Below, in pieces: positions 1 through 8,331 of a stretch of DNA of 64,000 nt (position 1 is the first letter of the stretch; each line of letters begins with the position of its first letter). The stretch spans positions 1 to 64,000 of the forward strand of contig JAUNDN010000005.1 in the NCBI GenBank assembly GCA_030526045.1, read 5' to 3'. Made by a program: the position numbers and the translations under genes. The notes beneath the pieces are model-generated. The model searched no databases, was not told the origin of the DNA, and saw only the letters and a list, made by a program, of their open reading frames with translations. The stretch comes from Bacillota bacterium (lineage in GTDB: Bacteria > Bacillota > Clostridia > Lachnospirales > Lachnospiraceae).

Positions 1-229
1 TGCTGTTTATTTGTCAAGGTTCTGTTTTGTCTTGTCAAGACGCAACTCTGATATAATACCATGCTGCCACGTCTTCGTCAAGCACTTTTTTAAATTTCCT
101 GTTTGGAAATTTTTTTCTCTTCACCTGCCTGTTTGGGCGGTGGAGTTACACTATATCACTATTTTTTCCTCTTTGTCAACTCTTTTCACTAAAAAAAACA
201 ATAATTACAAAAACTACTGTTTCAATCTC
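1..229 (-). promoter_or_regulatory. Tandem leftward promoter region at the window edge
   Basis: No gene is supported in this stretch. Read on the minus strand it holds four TTGACA-like boxes, at 174-179, 76-81 (TTGACG), 33-38 and 12-17. The first has TATAGT at 150-155 (spacer 18) and the second has TATTAT at 53-58 (spacer 17). The third has no good -10 box, and the -10 position of the fourth would lie outside the window. The small plus-strand reading frame at 11-244 is A/T-rich and resembles nothing. I infer strong leftward transcription of a gene just outside the window, possibly an RNA operon. Confidence 0.55.
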
Positions 230-619
230 TTAAACCAGCATTGACAAACCCCATTTTTTCAGAAAATATACCAGCAATCCCACAATCAAAACTGCCTCTG
301 CACATCCGACAACAGCTCCGAGAAGCTTATCCAGTCCTTTGACGATGGGAAGCTTTGAAACCAACTCAAGTGATGTGAACAATACATGGACCAATCGATA
401 AACGAGACATACGGCAAAAAGAATAAGCACCGTCTGAATCACTTTGCCGATTTCCTGATCAAAGTAGCTTCCTATCGCTCCAAGTATCAATATCACACAG
501 ATTCCTGCCACCCCCATGGCAATTAGGGAAATGATTTCCTGAACCATCCCCTTACGGAAGCCTACTGCAACCCTCCAAATGAACATCAATGCAATAATAA
601 TCAATGCAAAATAATACAT
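230..619 (-). CDS. CvpA family membrane protein
   Basis: A 129-residue integral membrane protein with about four hydrophobic segments and the early glycine/arginine-rich turn (VGFRKGMVQEI) typical of the CvpA/colicin V production family. Members are inner-membrane proteins of poorly defined envelope or stress role; the name comes from E. coli CvpA. The ATG follows AAAGGA by seven bases. It starts 17 bases after the stop of the DUF5711-like gene and is probably translated from the same transcript. Family assignment rests on length, topology and the N-terminal motif; the role is not known. Confidence 0.75.
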   Translation of the reverse strand: MYYFALIIIALMFIWRVAVGFRKGMVQEIISLIAMGVAGICVILILGAIGSYFDQEIGKVIQTVLILFAVCLVYRLVHVLFTSLELVSKLPIVKGLDKLLGAVVGCAEAVLIVGLLVYFLKKWGLSMLV

Positions 620-636
620 TTATTTATCCTTTGAAC

Positions 637-1848
637 TTATTTTAATTCTATCATGTCAATAGAATCAGATGTTACTGTTACATATTTATATACTGAATTT
701 GTGGGAATCACTAAAGAAATATTCTTTTCAAAGGTTCCGACAAATTTGTCAGCTCCCTTAATACTGCAGATCTGACATTCCATATTATTGTATATGATAA
801 CCTGATCTTTGTGGAAAACAATATCTGTATACTCAATATCAAAAAGCCGGGAATTCACTTTATTTCCATTACTGTTATAAACATCCAGCCGATAAGCAGA
901 TTCACCATTCTGATTCATGAAAACAAGTCCCACATAATCTTTATTATAATAAACTCTCTGTATCTTCTCTTCCAGAAGGTTGGAAGCTACATTCATAGGG
1001 CGCTCCCCACCGGAGAAAAACACAATCCGATCATCAGAAACCGCAAACGCAGAATCGTTGTCCATAAATTGCACATAGGGCACTACCGTATTGGAATAAT
1101 CATATCCGCTGACGTAATTGTCCGTCTCGTTTTTGCCCACCTCACCAAAATTATAAAAGGCCACAGAAGATTTCATCACACCACTGTCTACATAAAAATA
1201 AGAAACTGCCATGAGCTTTCCGTTAGGAGAAAGAGAAATGCTGATAGGGTATCCGCTTTTGTCCATTGTTGCCTTTCCATAGGCAATAGGCTCCTCTGTA
1301 TTTTCATTTCCATTATATACATTTATTCTTGTCACATCCGAATCATCAAGCACTGCAGCCACCACGCCATTGGCAGAAACGCAAAGATCCCTGATCGGAA
1401 GATTTGTATTGATGGTTCCCTTTTCACCATTCTTATCCATCACATAGATAGAACGTCCGTTATAATCCCCGATTGCCACCATCTGTTCTGAAATAGAGGT
1501 AATGGGTGCCTGCATTTCGTATGTACGGTTCCAAATCGCATTGCCTGCCGTATCTATACAGCTTGCTCCATCCTTACTGTATAGCAATACATTCCCGCCC
1601 AGATTTTTTACGGTTGCACCCTGTACAATCGTGGCAGGAGAAGAAGCAGTGACAACGCTCTGTGTAAATATCTTATTTCTCCATTGAATGACCAGAAACG
1701 CTGTAACAGCTGCAATTAACAGAAAACATAAAACAACCCTGTAAAAGATGGTCAGCTTATGGCTTCGAATCTTTTCTCTATAATCGATATTCGGGGAGGC
1801 TCCCTGTCTTTTTTCCTTTTCTTTCAGATAATCCCGTATATTTGCCAT
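637..1848 (-). CDS. DUF5711-like membrane-anchored beta-repeat protein
   Basis: A 403-residue protein with a charged cytoplasmic N terminus, one membrane anchor at about residues 34-56 and a long extracellular part made of repeated short beta-strand units, such as VAIGDYNGRSIYVMDKNGEK. This reads like a beta-propeller or WD-like fold. It resembles the DUF5711 family found in Lachnospiraceae. The ATG has GGAG eight bases upstream. It lies between a small membrane-anchored protein and a CvpA protein, so an envelope role is likely, but no substrate or enzyme activity can be inferred. I see no catalytic motif. Confidence 0.65.
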   Translation of the reverse strand: MANIRDYLKEKEKRQGASPNIDYREKIRSHKLTIFYRVVLCFLLIAAVTAFLVIQWRNKIFTQSVVTASSPATIVQGATVKNLGGNVLLYSKDGASCIDTAGNAIWNRTYEMQAPITSISEQMVAIGDYNGRSIYVMDKNGEKGTINTNLPIRDLCVSANGVVAAVLDDSDVTRINVYNGNENTEEPIAYGKATMDKSGYPISISLSPNGKLMAVSYFYVDSGVMKSSVAFYNFGEVGKNETDNYVSGYDYSNTVVPYVQFMDNDSAFAVSDDRIVFFSGGERPMNVASNLLEEKIQRVYYNKDYVGLVFMNQNGESAYRLDVYNSNGNKVNSRLFDIEYTDIVFHKDQVIIYNNMECQICSIKGADKFVGTFEKNISLVIPTNSVYKYVTVTSDSIDMIELK

Positions 1849-1885
1849 AGACTCGTCTCCAAATCTTTTGTGTTATTTCTTATCT

Positions 1886-2512
1886 TTAGGGATGGGTGGT
1901 CTCTGCAAAGGAAACTGCCCGGCATGCCGTTTCCGTAAAGCCATGCATCCTCTCATAATCGTTGATAGCCGTTACTGCAGTGGCAAGAAGAAGAATTCCG
2001 ACACCGTAAAAGAACCGCCGAAGCATCTCTCCTTTAAGCTTTAGGTTACAGTTACTCATCGAATATCGGTGTCTTTTCCTGTGACTCTTTAAAGCTTCTG
2101 CTCTATCCTGCGCTTGACAGTTTTCTCTCTTATAGCAGGAAACGAGATAATTCTGCATCGCTTCATTTGTCTCATAAAAAATATAGTAGCCTTTATTCTT
2201 ATCCGGAATCAGCTGCTTGTCCTTACAGATATTCACATAACCGATCAGATCATAATCATGAAAGAATTCTCTTCTGACCTGTTCTTCGTCCCTGCCGTTT
2301 TCCATTTCATCGATCACGCTGGCTGCACCATATACAAAATAAATGCATTTCCCTTCCTTTTTCAGAACATGTCCAAAAAGCGCCGCCCGCAATGGAAAAA
2401 TCTTTTTCTTTTCACGCAGCTCATTCAAATAAGTATAAACATAGTCTTCTATATAGACTCTGCACTCACCCTCAGCCGTTCCAATTCTTTTTACAAATTC
2501 CGGAAGCTTCAT
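1886..2512 (-). CDS. Conserved hypothetical protein with C-terminal membrane segment
   Basis: I chose the ATG at 2512 because an intense G-run (AGGGGGGGGACAGGA) directly precedes it; a GTG seven codons upstream would include that ribosome site. The 208-residue product begins MKLPEFVKRIG and has a soluble alpha/beta N-terminal domain of about 120 residues with the segment CIYFVYGAA, a basic linker, and one hydrophobic segment near residues 167-185. The N-terminal part recalls the MPN/JAB-like proteins seen beside CvpA and DUF5711 genes in Lachnospiraceae, but I cannot see a full metal-binding motif. Function unknown. Confidence 0.6.
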   Translation of the reverse strand: MKLPEFVKRIGTAEGECRVYIEDYVYTYLNELREKKKIFPLRAALFGHVLKKEGKCIYFVYGAASVIDEMENGRDEEQVRREFFHDYDLIGYVNICKDKQLIPDKNKGYYIFYETNEAMQNYLVSCYKRENCQAQDRAEALKSHRKRHRYSMSNCNLKLKGEMLRRFFYGVGILLLATAVTAINDYERMHGFTETACRAVSFAETTHP

Positions 2513-2661
2513 TTCCTGTCCCCCCCCTGTCACACTCTTTTCTCAAGTCTAACACAGCAGATGTGGGAAAGGGGGTGTAATGCATCGTCAAAAAATGCCG
2601 GCTCTTATAGTGCAAAAAGATATGAGATACTCCCATATCTTTTTGTATCATATTACATCAT

Positions 2662-3699
2662 TTACAGACAAAATTTGTAAACAGTAGTTGTATCATATTC
2701 TCTCTGTGGTCCGAATACTGCTGACGGGAATTGCGGCTTGTTTGCCGTATCAGGGTAGTACTGTGTTTCCAGGCAAAGACCGCTTCGTTTTTCGTATGCG
2801 GCATTCGTCTTTCCCGTATGAGGCGAAATACTGTTGCCCGCATAGAATTGAACTCCCGGAAGATCGGTATAAGCCTCCATCAAACGTCCCGATACAGGTT
2901 CCTTAACCTCTGCAAACTTCCTCAAAGAACCGTCTGCTCCGTCGATTACCCAGTTATGGTCATAACCGCCTGTCATTTTCAGCTGGGCATTGTCTGCATC
3001 AATCTCGTCCCCCACTCTCTTTGCTTTTGTAAAGTCAAAGGGTGTTCCCGAAACCGTTGCAATCTCTCCGGTCGGAATGGCTCCCGGAACAATCGGTGTA
3101 TAAGAAGCTGCATATAAGGTAAGAAGGTGATCACAAATCTTTCCTGCATCATGTCCTGCCAGATTAAAATAGGTGTGATTCGTCATATTGATAATTGTCT
3201 TCTTATCACTGCTGCCGTGATAGTGGATCTTCAGTTCATTTTCCTCTGTCAGGGTATAGCTGACCTGAATCTCCTTGTTTCCCGGAAAGCCCATGCTGCC
3301 ATCAGCATCCGTAATGGAAAAAGTAATGCTGTCATTACCCTCCTGCACATCCCATACTCTCTTGTGATACCCAAGTTCCATATGACTATGTAAATTATTG
3401 ATACCATCATTGACATCCAGATGATAAGCCACCCCATCGATCTCAAAAGCTGCTCCCCCGATACGGTTTGCATTAGGTCCGACCGTTGCGCCAAAAAAGC
3501 TGCCATTTTCAAAATATGGTTCTAAGGTGTCATAGCCAAGGACAACATCATCATTCTTTCCGTTCTTGTCAGGCACAAGCAAATTTACCAGAATGGCGCC
3601 GAAATTAATCACGCCTGCCTTCATCCCCTTGGAATTCTCCAGCCAGTATCTGTAAATTTCCTTTCCATCTTTTGTCCTTCCAAATAACTCTTTTTGCAT
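2662..3699 (-). CDS. galM: Aldose 1-epimerase (galactose mutarotase)
   Basis: Interconverts the alpha and beta anomers of galactose and glucose in the cytoplasm, feeding the Leloir pathway. The product (345 residues from the ATG at 3699, preceded by GGGGG) shows the family landmarks: the early LFGRTKDGKEIYRY strand, GATVGPNANRIGG, the NLHSH histidine motif, NMTNHTYFNLAGH with its active-site histidine, and the late CLETQYYPD segment with the catalytic glutamate. Length is normal. No other galactose gene is adjacent. It follows recR by 42 bases and may be read through from the dnaX-ybaB-recR transcript. Confidence 0.93.
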   Translation of the reverse strand: MQKELFGRTKDGKEIYRYWLENSKGMKAGVINFGAILVNLLVPDKNGKNDDVVLGYDTLEPYFENGSFFGATVGPNANRIGGAAFEIDGVAYHLDVNDGINNLHSHMELGYHKRVWDVQEGNDSITFSITDADGSMGFPGNKEIQVSYTLTEENELKIHYHGSSDKKTIINMTNHTYFNLAGHDAGKICDHLLTLYAASYTPIVPGAIPTGEIATVSGTPFDFTKAKRVGDEIDADNAQLKMTGGYDHNWVIDGADGSLRKFAEVKEPVSGRLMEAYTDLPGVQFYAGNSISPHTGKTNAAYEKRSGLCLETQYYPDTANKPQFPSAVFGPQREYDTTTVYKFCL

Positions 3700-3741
3700 A
3701 TAATTAACCCCCATCATTTATTTATAGAATAACTTTTCACT

Positions 3742-4338
3742 TTATAATTCCGTTCTGCCTTCCAATGCACGCAAAAGGGTCACCTCATCAATATATTCCA
3801 AGTCTCCTCCTACCGGTACACCGCTTGCAATTCTTGTCACTCTGATTCCCGTAGGCTTAATGAGTTTACTAATGTACATAGCAGTGGTCTCGCCCTCAAG
3901 ACTGGAATTTGTAGCAATGATAACCTCGGACACATCCCCTTCAAGACGGGCAACCAGTTCCTTAAGCTTGATATCCCCGGGACCAATCCCAAGCATCGGC
4001 GATATGGCACCGTGAAGCACATGATAAACACCATCGTACTTACCTGTTTTCTCATAAGCTGCTAAGTCTCTCGTATTCTCAACCACCATAATGGTACTAT
4101 GATCTCTTTTGGCATTCGCACATACCGGACATACCTCACTGTCTGTCAGTGTGAAGCATTCCCTGCAATAACGGACATTCTCTTTCGCTTCCATGATCGT
4201 CCTGGCCAGTCTGTTCACCTTATCCTGTGGCATATTGATCAAATGAAACGCCAGTCTTTGTGCTGATTTGGAACCAATTCCCGGCAATCCGGACAACTCA
4301 TCTATTAATTTGTTGATATGTCCGCTGTATAAATCCAT
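3742..4338 (-). CDS. recR: Recombination mediator protein RecR
   Basis: Acts with RecO and RecF to load RecA on gapped DNA. The 198-residue product has the helix-hairpin-helix [17 protein letters not shown] at residues 17-33, a zinc finger with cysteines 58, 61, 70 and 73, and a Toprim domain ([14 protein letters not shown] onward). Length matches the family exactly. Its start codon overlaps the stop of the upstream ybaB gene by one base (TAATG), so translation is probably coupled. Gene order dnaX-ybaB-recR is conserved across Firmicutes. Confidence 0.97.
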   Translation of the reverse strand: MDLYSGHINKLIDELSGLPGIGSKSAQRLAFHLINMPQDKVNRLARTIMEAKENVRYCRECFTLTDSEVCPVCANAKRDHSTIMVVENTRDLAAYEKTGKYDGVYHVLHGAISPMLGIGPGDIKLKELVARLEGDVSEVIIATNSSLEGETTAMYISKLIKPTGIRVTRIASGVPVGGDLEYIDEVTLLRALEGRTEL

Positions 4339-4694
4339 TAGAAAGGAAGGCCTCCTCCCAGTCCAAGGCCGCCCGCCATCTTGTTCATCACCTCTGCATT
4401 TGCTTCTTCTGCCATGCGAAGTGCTTCATTTGTCGCTGCCATTACCAGATCTTCCAGCATTTCAATATCATCCGGATCAACAACCTCCTCTGACAGCTTC
4501 ACCTTGGTAACTTCTTTTTTTCCGGTGACCGTTACCTCCACAGCACCGCCCCCTGCTTTTGCAGTAAATTCCTTTGTCTCCAGTTCCTTCTGGTTTTCTT
4601 CCATCTGACGCTGCATTCTCTGAGCCTGCTTCATCAGGTTATTCATATTTCCGGGCATTCCCATTCCACCGGGAAATCCTCCACGCTTAGCCAT
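4338..4694 (-). CDS. ybaB: YbaB/EbfC family nucleoid-associated protein
   Basis: A small DNA-binding protein that forms tweezer-like dimers. The start is the ATG at 4694, seven bases after GGGAGG; an extension 15 codons further upstream lacks a ribosome site. The 118-residue product has the glycine/methionine-rich start ([15 protein letters not shown]), the long helix [20 protein letters not shown], the central [16 protein letters not shown] strands, and a glycine-rich C terminus. It sits between dnaX and recR, its usual place, and overlaps recR by one base. Confidence 0.95.
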   Translation of the reverse strand: MAKRGGFPGGMGMPGNMNNLMKQAQRMQRQMEENQKELETKEFTAKAGGGAVEVTVTGKKEVTKVKLSEEVVDPDDIEMLEDLVMAATNEALRMAEEANAEVMNKMAGGLGLGGGLPF

Positions 4695-4791
4695 ACTTAA
4701 CCTCCCTGTTCTTTTTTGTGTCAATCCGGCGCTCTGCATGATTCCATAGCCGAACCGCTACCCTGTATTGTACTATCATCCGATGCGCCTG

Positions 4792-6384
4792 TCAAAATTC
4801 TTCTGTGTCATCCTCGATTTCTTCTATTTCCATGTTGATCTTCTGATCCACCAAAAGTGTCAAATCAGGGAACACCGCTCTAGGGTCTGCGCCCGATTCC
4901 GGTCTCTGCATGGTGACCTTGATCTCTTTTCCGGCGAAATCGGAAATCAAATGCTCAAGCTCTTCTCTTCGTCCTGCTTCCCTAAAATAGTCTGACGGCA
5001 ATCCGTCCTCCACCACGATCAGCATACTTCCGTCACCAGCAAGACTGGGATAAGCTGTTTTTAAATATGCCTTCATAGGCATCGGTGCCTGATTGACAAT
5101 GGCTGACCATTTATTTACCGCATCCCGGATATCCTGTGGAATTGCCTCGGGAAGCGGCATGCGTACTGTCGGCTCCTGAATCGTCTGTGTTCCTGCTACC
5201 GGAGCTGTAACAGGTGTCATCACCGGGATACCGCTTACAATCTTTTGCTCCAGCTGTCTGATCCTGTCCGTAAGCGATTGGGTGTCTGTCTCCATGCTGG
5301 GTCTGCAAAGCTTGATCAGGTTCATCTCAACAAGAATCCGCTTCTGGGTAGCAAAGCGAATCTGTCCGGAAAGCTCCGACAGGATACGGATATAACGCAT
5401 AATCACATCGTTTTCCGCCATCTTGGCTTCTTCCTTCAGCCTTGCAAGGTTCTCAGTGGAAACATCAATAATATCTTCTATGCCATCCGCTGTCTTAACA
5501 AGAAGAAGATTTCTCAGATACCAGGTAAAGTCCGCCACAAACTGGGTCAATTCTCTTCCCTGCATAACGATTTCTTCCAAAAGGGCAATTGCTCCTGTTA
5601 CATTACCGTCGAGCACAATCCTAAGAAGCCTGCTGAACACCTCCGTATCAACTGCCCCCAGCACATCCAGCACCTTATCATAGGTCAGTTCCTGTCCAAA
5701 GTGGAATGCAATGCACTGATCCAGAAGGCTTAAGGCATCACGCATGGAACCATCTGCTGTTTTGGCAATATATCTGACCGCCTTATCCTCAATCTGAACC
5801 TGTTCCTTTTCTGTCAGTTCCTTCAATCTGTTTGATATGGTATCAATGGTAATTCTCTTAAAGTCATATCGTTGACATCTGGACAAAATCGTAATCGGTA
5901 TTTTATGAACCTCTGTCGTTGCCAAAATAAAAATGACATAAGAAGGAGGTTCTTCCAGCGTCTTAAGAAGTGCATTGAAGGCTCCTATGGAAAGCATATG
6001 AACCTCATCAATGATATAAACCTTATATTTCCCTTCTGCCGGCGAATAAGTCACCTCATCCACGATTTCTCTGATATTATCAACACCGTTGTTAGATGCT
6101 GCATCAATCTCGATTACATTCATGGATGCACCGGCAGCAATCGATTTACAGATTGCACATTCCCCACATGGGCTTCCATCCACCGGATTCTCACAATTGA
6201 CCGCCTTTGCAAAAATTTTAGCAATGGTTGTCTTGCCGGTTCCTCTCGTTCCGCAGAAAAGGTAAGCGTGCCCGATCCGGTCTGCTTTGATCTGATTCCT
6301 TAACGTTGTTACAATATGATCCTGTCCCTTAACATCTTCAAATGCCGTGGGGCGAAATTTTCTGTATAGGGCTGTATATGACAT
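4792..6384 (-). CDS. dnaX: DNA polymerase III subunit gamma/tau
   Basis: Clamp-loader ATPase of the replisome. The 530-residue protein begins MSYTALYRKFRP and has Walker A GTRGTGKT at residues 45-52, a zinc module with cysteines 64, 73, 76 and 79, the Walker B motif IIDEVHML, and the LSRCQRYDF sensor/arginine-finger region near 170. After about residue 365 comes a proline/threonine-rich linker and a C-terminal domain ending in an acidic tail (EIEEIEDDTEEF). I saw no obvious frameshift signal for a short gamma form, though this was not tested. First gene of the dnaX-ybaB-recR group. Confidence 0.96.
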   Translation of the reverse strand: MSYTALYRKFRPTAFEDVKGQDHIVTTLRNQIKADRIGHAYLFCGTRGTGKTTIAKIFAKAVNCENPVDGSPCGECAICKSIAAGASMNVIEIDAASNNGVDNIREIVDEVTYSPAEGKYKVYIIDEVHMLSIGAFNALLKTLEEPPSYVIFILATTEVHKIPITILSRCQRYDFKRITIDTISNRLKELTEKEQVQIEDKAVRYIAKTADGSMRDALSLLDQCIAFHFGQELTYDKVLDVLGAVDTEVFSRLLRIVLDGNVTGAIALLEEIVMQGRELTQFVADFTWYLRNLLLVKTADGIEDIIDVSTENLARLKEEAKMAENDVIMRYIRILSELSGQIRFATQKRILVEMNLIKLCRPSMETDTQSLTDRIRQLEQKIVSGIPVMTPVTAPVAGTQTIQEPTVRMPLPEAIPQDIRDAVNKWSAIVNQAPMPMKAYLKTAYPSLAGDGSMLIVVEDGLPSDYFREAGRREELEHLISDFAGKEIKVTMQRPESGADPRAVFPDLTLLVDQKINMEIEEIEDDTEEF

Positions 6385-6419
6385 GCCTCATCTTTCCTTC
6401 CGTGGCAGCTGTGTACCGA

Positions 6420-7493
6420 TTAATCACCGAAGCTGATTCCCAGTGATTTTGCTTCCTTGACAATGGAAGCTTCAGGAGAAATCATTTTAAGCTTTCCGGC
6501 AACCTCCTCTAAAGGAACCTTCACAATTTCACGGTTCTTAATACCAACCATGAATCCGTATTCCCCTTTCAGAATCAACTCGCCGGCTTCTGCGCCCAGA
6601 CGGCTTGCAAACACTCTGTCATAAGGGCAGGGACTCCCGCCTCTCTGGGTGTGTCCCGGAACAGTAACTCTCACTTCATGTCCGGTCATATCCTGAATCT
6701 GCTGTGCCAGCTCATAGGAAACAGACGGGAATTTGTAATTCTTCATTTTTTCCTTATATTCCTTCTTGGACAGCTTGGCGTCTTCTTTGGAAATAGCACC
6801 CTCTGCAACCGCAAGGATGGTAAACCTGCTACCATTTTTGTTACGTTCCTCTATCTTTTCAACTACTTTTTTAATGTCGTAAGGAATTTCAGGAATGAGA
6901 ATAATATCTGCTCCACCTGCCATTCCGGCATTTAAGGTAAGCCAGCCCACCTTATGTCCCATGACCTCCACAATGAATACTCTGCCATGGGAAGCTGCTG
7001 TTGTATGAATACAATCAATTGCATCTGTGGCAATGTTAACCGCACTCTGGAAGCCAAATGTCATGTCTGTCCCCCAAAGATCATTGTCGATGGTCTTTGG
7101 AAGCGTAATAACATTCAGCCCTTCCTCTCTTAAAAGATTCGCCGTCTTGTGGGTTCCGTTTCCTCCCAAAATCACCAGACAGTCAAGGCGAAGTTTATAG
7201 TAGTTCTGCTTCATCGCATCCACTTTATCCAGTCCGTTCTCATCAGGATCCTTGATTGTTTTAAAAGGAGTACGGGAGCTGCCGAGAATCGTGCCGCCCT
7301 TAGTAAGAATACCCGAAAAGTCGCTTCCCTGAAGCATTCTGAAATTTCCGTAAATCAGTCCCCTGTAGCCGTCCAAAAAACCATAAATCTCAACAGGTTC
7401 CTTACTGTTCACCAGACACTTTACCACACCTCTCATGGCTGCATTTAATGCCTGACAGTCACCACCGCTTGTCAACATACCAATTCTCTTCAC
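6420..7493 (-). CDS. pfkA: 6-phosphofructokinase (mixed-signature clade)
   Basis: Phosphorylates fructose 6-phosphate in glycolysis. The start is a GTG at 7493, nine bases after AGGAGG. The 357-residue product has the N-terminal MLTSGGDCQALNAAMRG loop, LGGNGTHKTA at residues 109-118, PKTIDND at 132-138, the EVMGHKVGWL segment and the late HTQRGGSP motif. Residue 113 is Gly, equivalent to Gly104 of E. coli PfkA and typical of ATP enzymes. Residue 133 is Lys, equivalent to position 124 and typical of pyrophosphate enzymes. Asn112 replaces the usual Mg-binding Asp. Phosphoryl donor is therefore not certain from sequence; ATP is the more likely. The gene has its own promoter. Confidence 0.9.
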   Translation of the reverse strand: MKRIGMLTSGGDCQALNAAMRGVVKCLVNSKEPVEIYGFLDGYRGLIYGNFRMLQGSDFSGILTKGGTILGSSRTPFKTIKDPDENGLDKVDAMKQNYYKLRLDCLVILGGNGTHKTANLLREEGLNVITLPKTIDNDLWGTDMTFGFQSAVNIATDAIDCIHTTAASHGRVFIVEVMGHKVGWLTLNAGMAGGADIILIPEIPYDIKKVVEKIEERNKNGSRFTILAVAEGAISKEDAKLSKKEYKEKMKNYKFPSVSYELAQQIQDMTGHEVRVTVPGHTQRGGSPCPYDRVFASRLGAEAGELILKGEYGFMVGIKNREIVKVPLEEVAGKLKMISPEASIVKEAKSLGISFGD

Positions 7494-7561
7494 CTTGTGC
7501 TTCCTCCTTTAAAGTTGTCCTCATGTAAACGGGCTTATTTTTCCCAACTCATGCATTATTT

Positions 7562-7590
7562 ATTATACATAATTTGTGCTCACTCTACAA
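7562..7590 (-). promoter_or_regulatory. Promoter of the phosphofructokinase gene
   Basis: On the minus strand TTGTAG (7585-7590) and TATAAT (7562-7567) are separated by 17 bases. Transcription would start near 7555, about 60 bases before the pfkA GTG. Confidence 0.65.
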
Positions 7591-7624
7591 CCTTTTTGCA
7601 ATTGTCATAATGGTCTAAAAAGGA

Positions 7625-7653
7625 TTGACTTGCTTCTTTTTAGCCAGTATAAT
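7625..7653 (+). promoter_or_regulatory. Promoter of tRNA-Ser
   Basis: TTGACT (7625-7630) and TATAAT (7648-7653) are separated by 17 bases. The predicted start is about 8 bases before the tRNA acceptor stem. Confidence 0.8.
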
Positions 7654-7667
7654 AGGAAGAGTTCTAC

Positions 7668-7753
7668 GGAGACGTATCGAAGCGGTCATAACGGGGCGCA
7701 CTCGAAATGCGTTTGCCCTCCGGGGCACGAGGGTTCGAATCCCTCCGTCTCCG
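7668..7753 (+). tRNA. tRNA-Ser (anticodon CGA)
   Basis: The acceptor stem pairs GGAGACG with CGTCTCC and leaves discriminator G. The anticodon stem GCGCA/TGCGT encloses the loop CTCGAAA, giving anticodon CGA (reads UCG serine codons). A long variable arm (TGCCC/GGGCA) and the T arm GAGGG-TTCGAAT-CCCTC complete a class II serine tRNA of 86 bases. CCA is not encoded. It is transcribed alone, opposite to most neighbouring genes and convergent with the DUF3592-like gene. Confidence 0.96.
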
Positions 7754-7765
7754 CTCATTATCCTT

Positions 7766-8143
7766 TCAGCTCTTTGCCACTTTCCTGATTTTCCACATGC
7801 TCACTGCAAACAAAACACCGAAGATAATATAGTATCCAAGCTGTGAGGACAATGTATTTTCCGGTGTTGCCTCATCAATATTGGTGGCATAATACATGGT
7901 AATCTTATCGCCATTGTGCACCGGACTGTGCCCATTCAGATTGAAGGTATGAAGCTGTTGATTCTCATCATAATATTCTGCATAAACATTTACTCCATCC
8001 TCGATATAATCCGCCTCAAAGCTGTGTCCCCACTGTTTTAAGCTGATCTCATTCATGTGTCCGAATGCCGTCCCTATCAGAACAAAGAAAGAAACTACCG
8101 CAACAATGAGCCATACTGTATTGATATACTTCTGTTTTTCCAT
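7766..8143 (-). CDS. DUF3592-like two-helix membrane protein
   Basis: A 125-residue protein starting at the ATG at 8143, which has AAAGGA upstream; the longer reading frame reaching 8296 has no ribosome site. It has one N-terminal membrane helix (VWLIVAVVSFFVLIGTAFG), an extracytoplasmic beta-rich segment of about 60 residues including the motif VHNGDKITMYYATN, and a second membrane helix near the C terminus. This layout and the strand pattern match DUF3592 proteins. No function is known. It is convergent with tRNA-Ser and divergent from the MATE gene. Confidence 0.6.
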   Translation of the reverse strand: MEKQKYINTVWLIVAVVSFFVLIGTAFGHMNEISLKQWGHSFEADYIEDGVNVYAEYYDENQQLHTFNLNGHSPVHNGDKITMYYATNIDEATPENTLSSQLGYYIIFGVLFAVSMWKIRKVAKS

Positions 8144-8245
8144 TTCATAATTTCCTTTCGTAAGCTTATTTTTCATTATACACAACAACTGCAAAGGACT
8201 CAAATGCATTTCATTTGCTTCCGAATACATTTCTTTGCATCTGTC

Positions 8246-8274
8246 TTGACTTTCCCTCCCGCATTGATTACAAT
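8246..8274 (+). promoter_or_regulatory. Promoter of the MATE transporter gene
   Basis: TTGACT (8246-8251) and TACAAT (8269-8274) are separated by 17 bases, about 58 bases before the ATG. Confidence 0.65.
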
Positions 8275-8331
8275 ATTCAGACCGGCATAGGCGCAATGGC
8301 GCATTTTTACTATGTTTTTAGGAGATCTGTT

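Noticed and set aside
92..119. Hairpin AAATTTCC/GGAAATTT with Ts, as a plus-strand terminator
   Set aside because: No plus-strand gene leads into it, and A/T-rich palindromes of this size are expected by chance here.
11..244. Plus-strand reading frame at the left edge
   Set aside because: No ribosome site, A/T-rich, no resemblance to any family, and it lies over minus-strand promoter boxes.
8144..8296. N-terminal extension of the DUF3592-like protein
   Set aside because: Cysteine/arginine-rich, no ribosome site, overlaps the divergent MATE promoter.
8215..8331. N-terminal extension of the MATE transporter
   Set aside because: It would be translated from inside and upstream of the promoter at 8246-8274; the ATG at 8332 has AGGAG.
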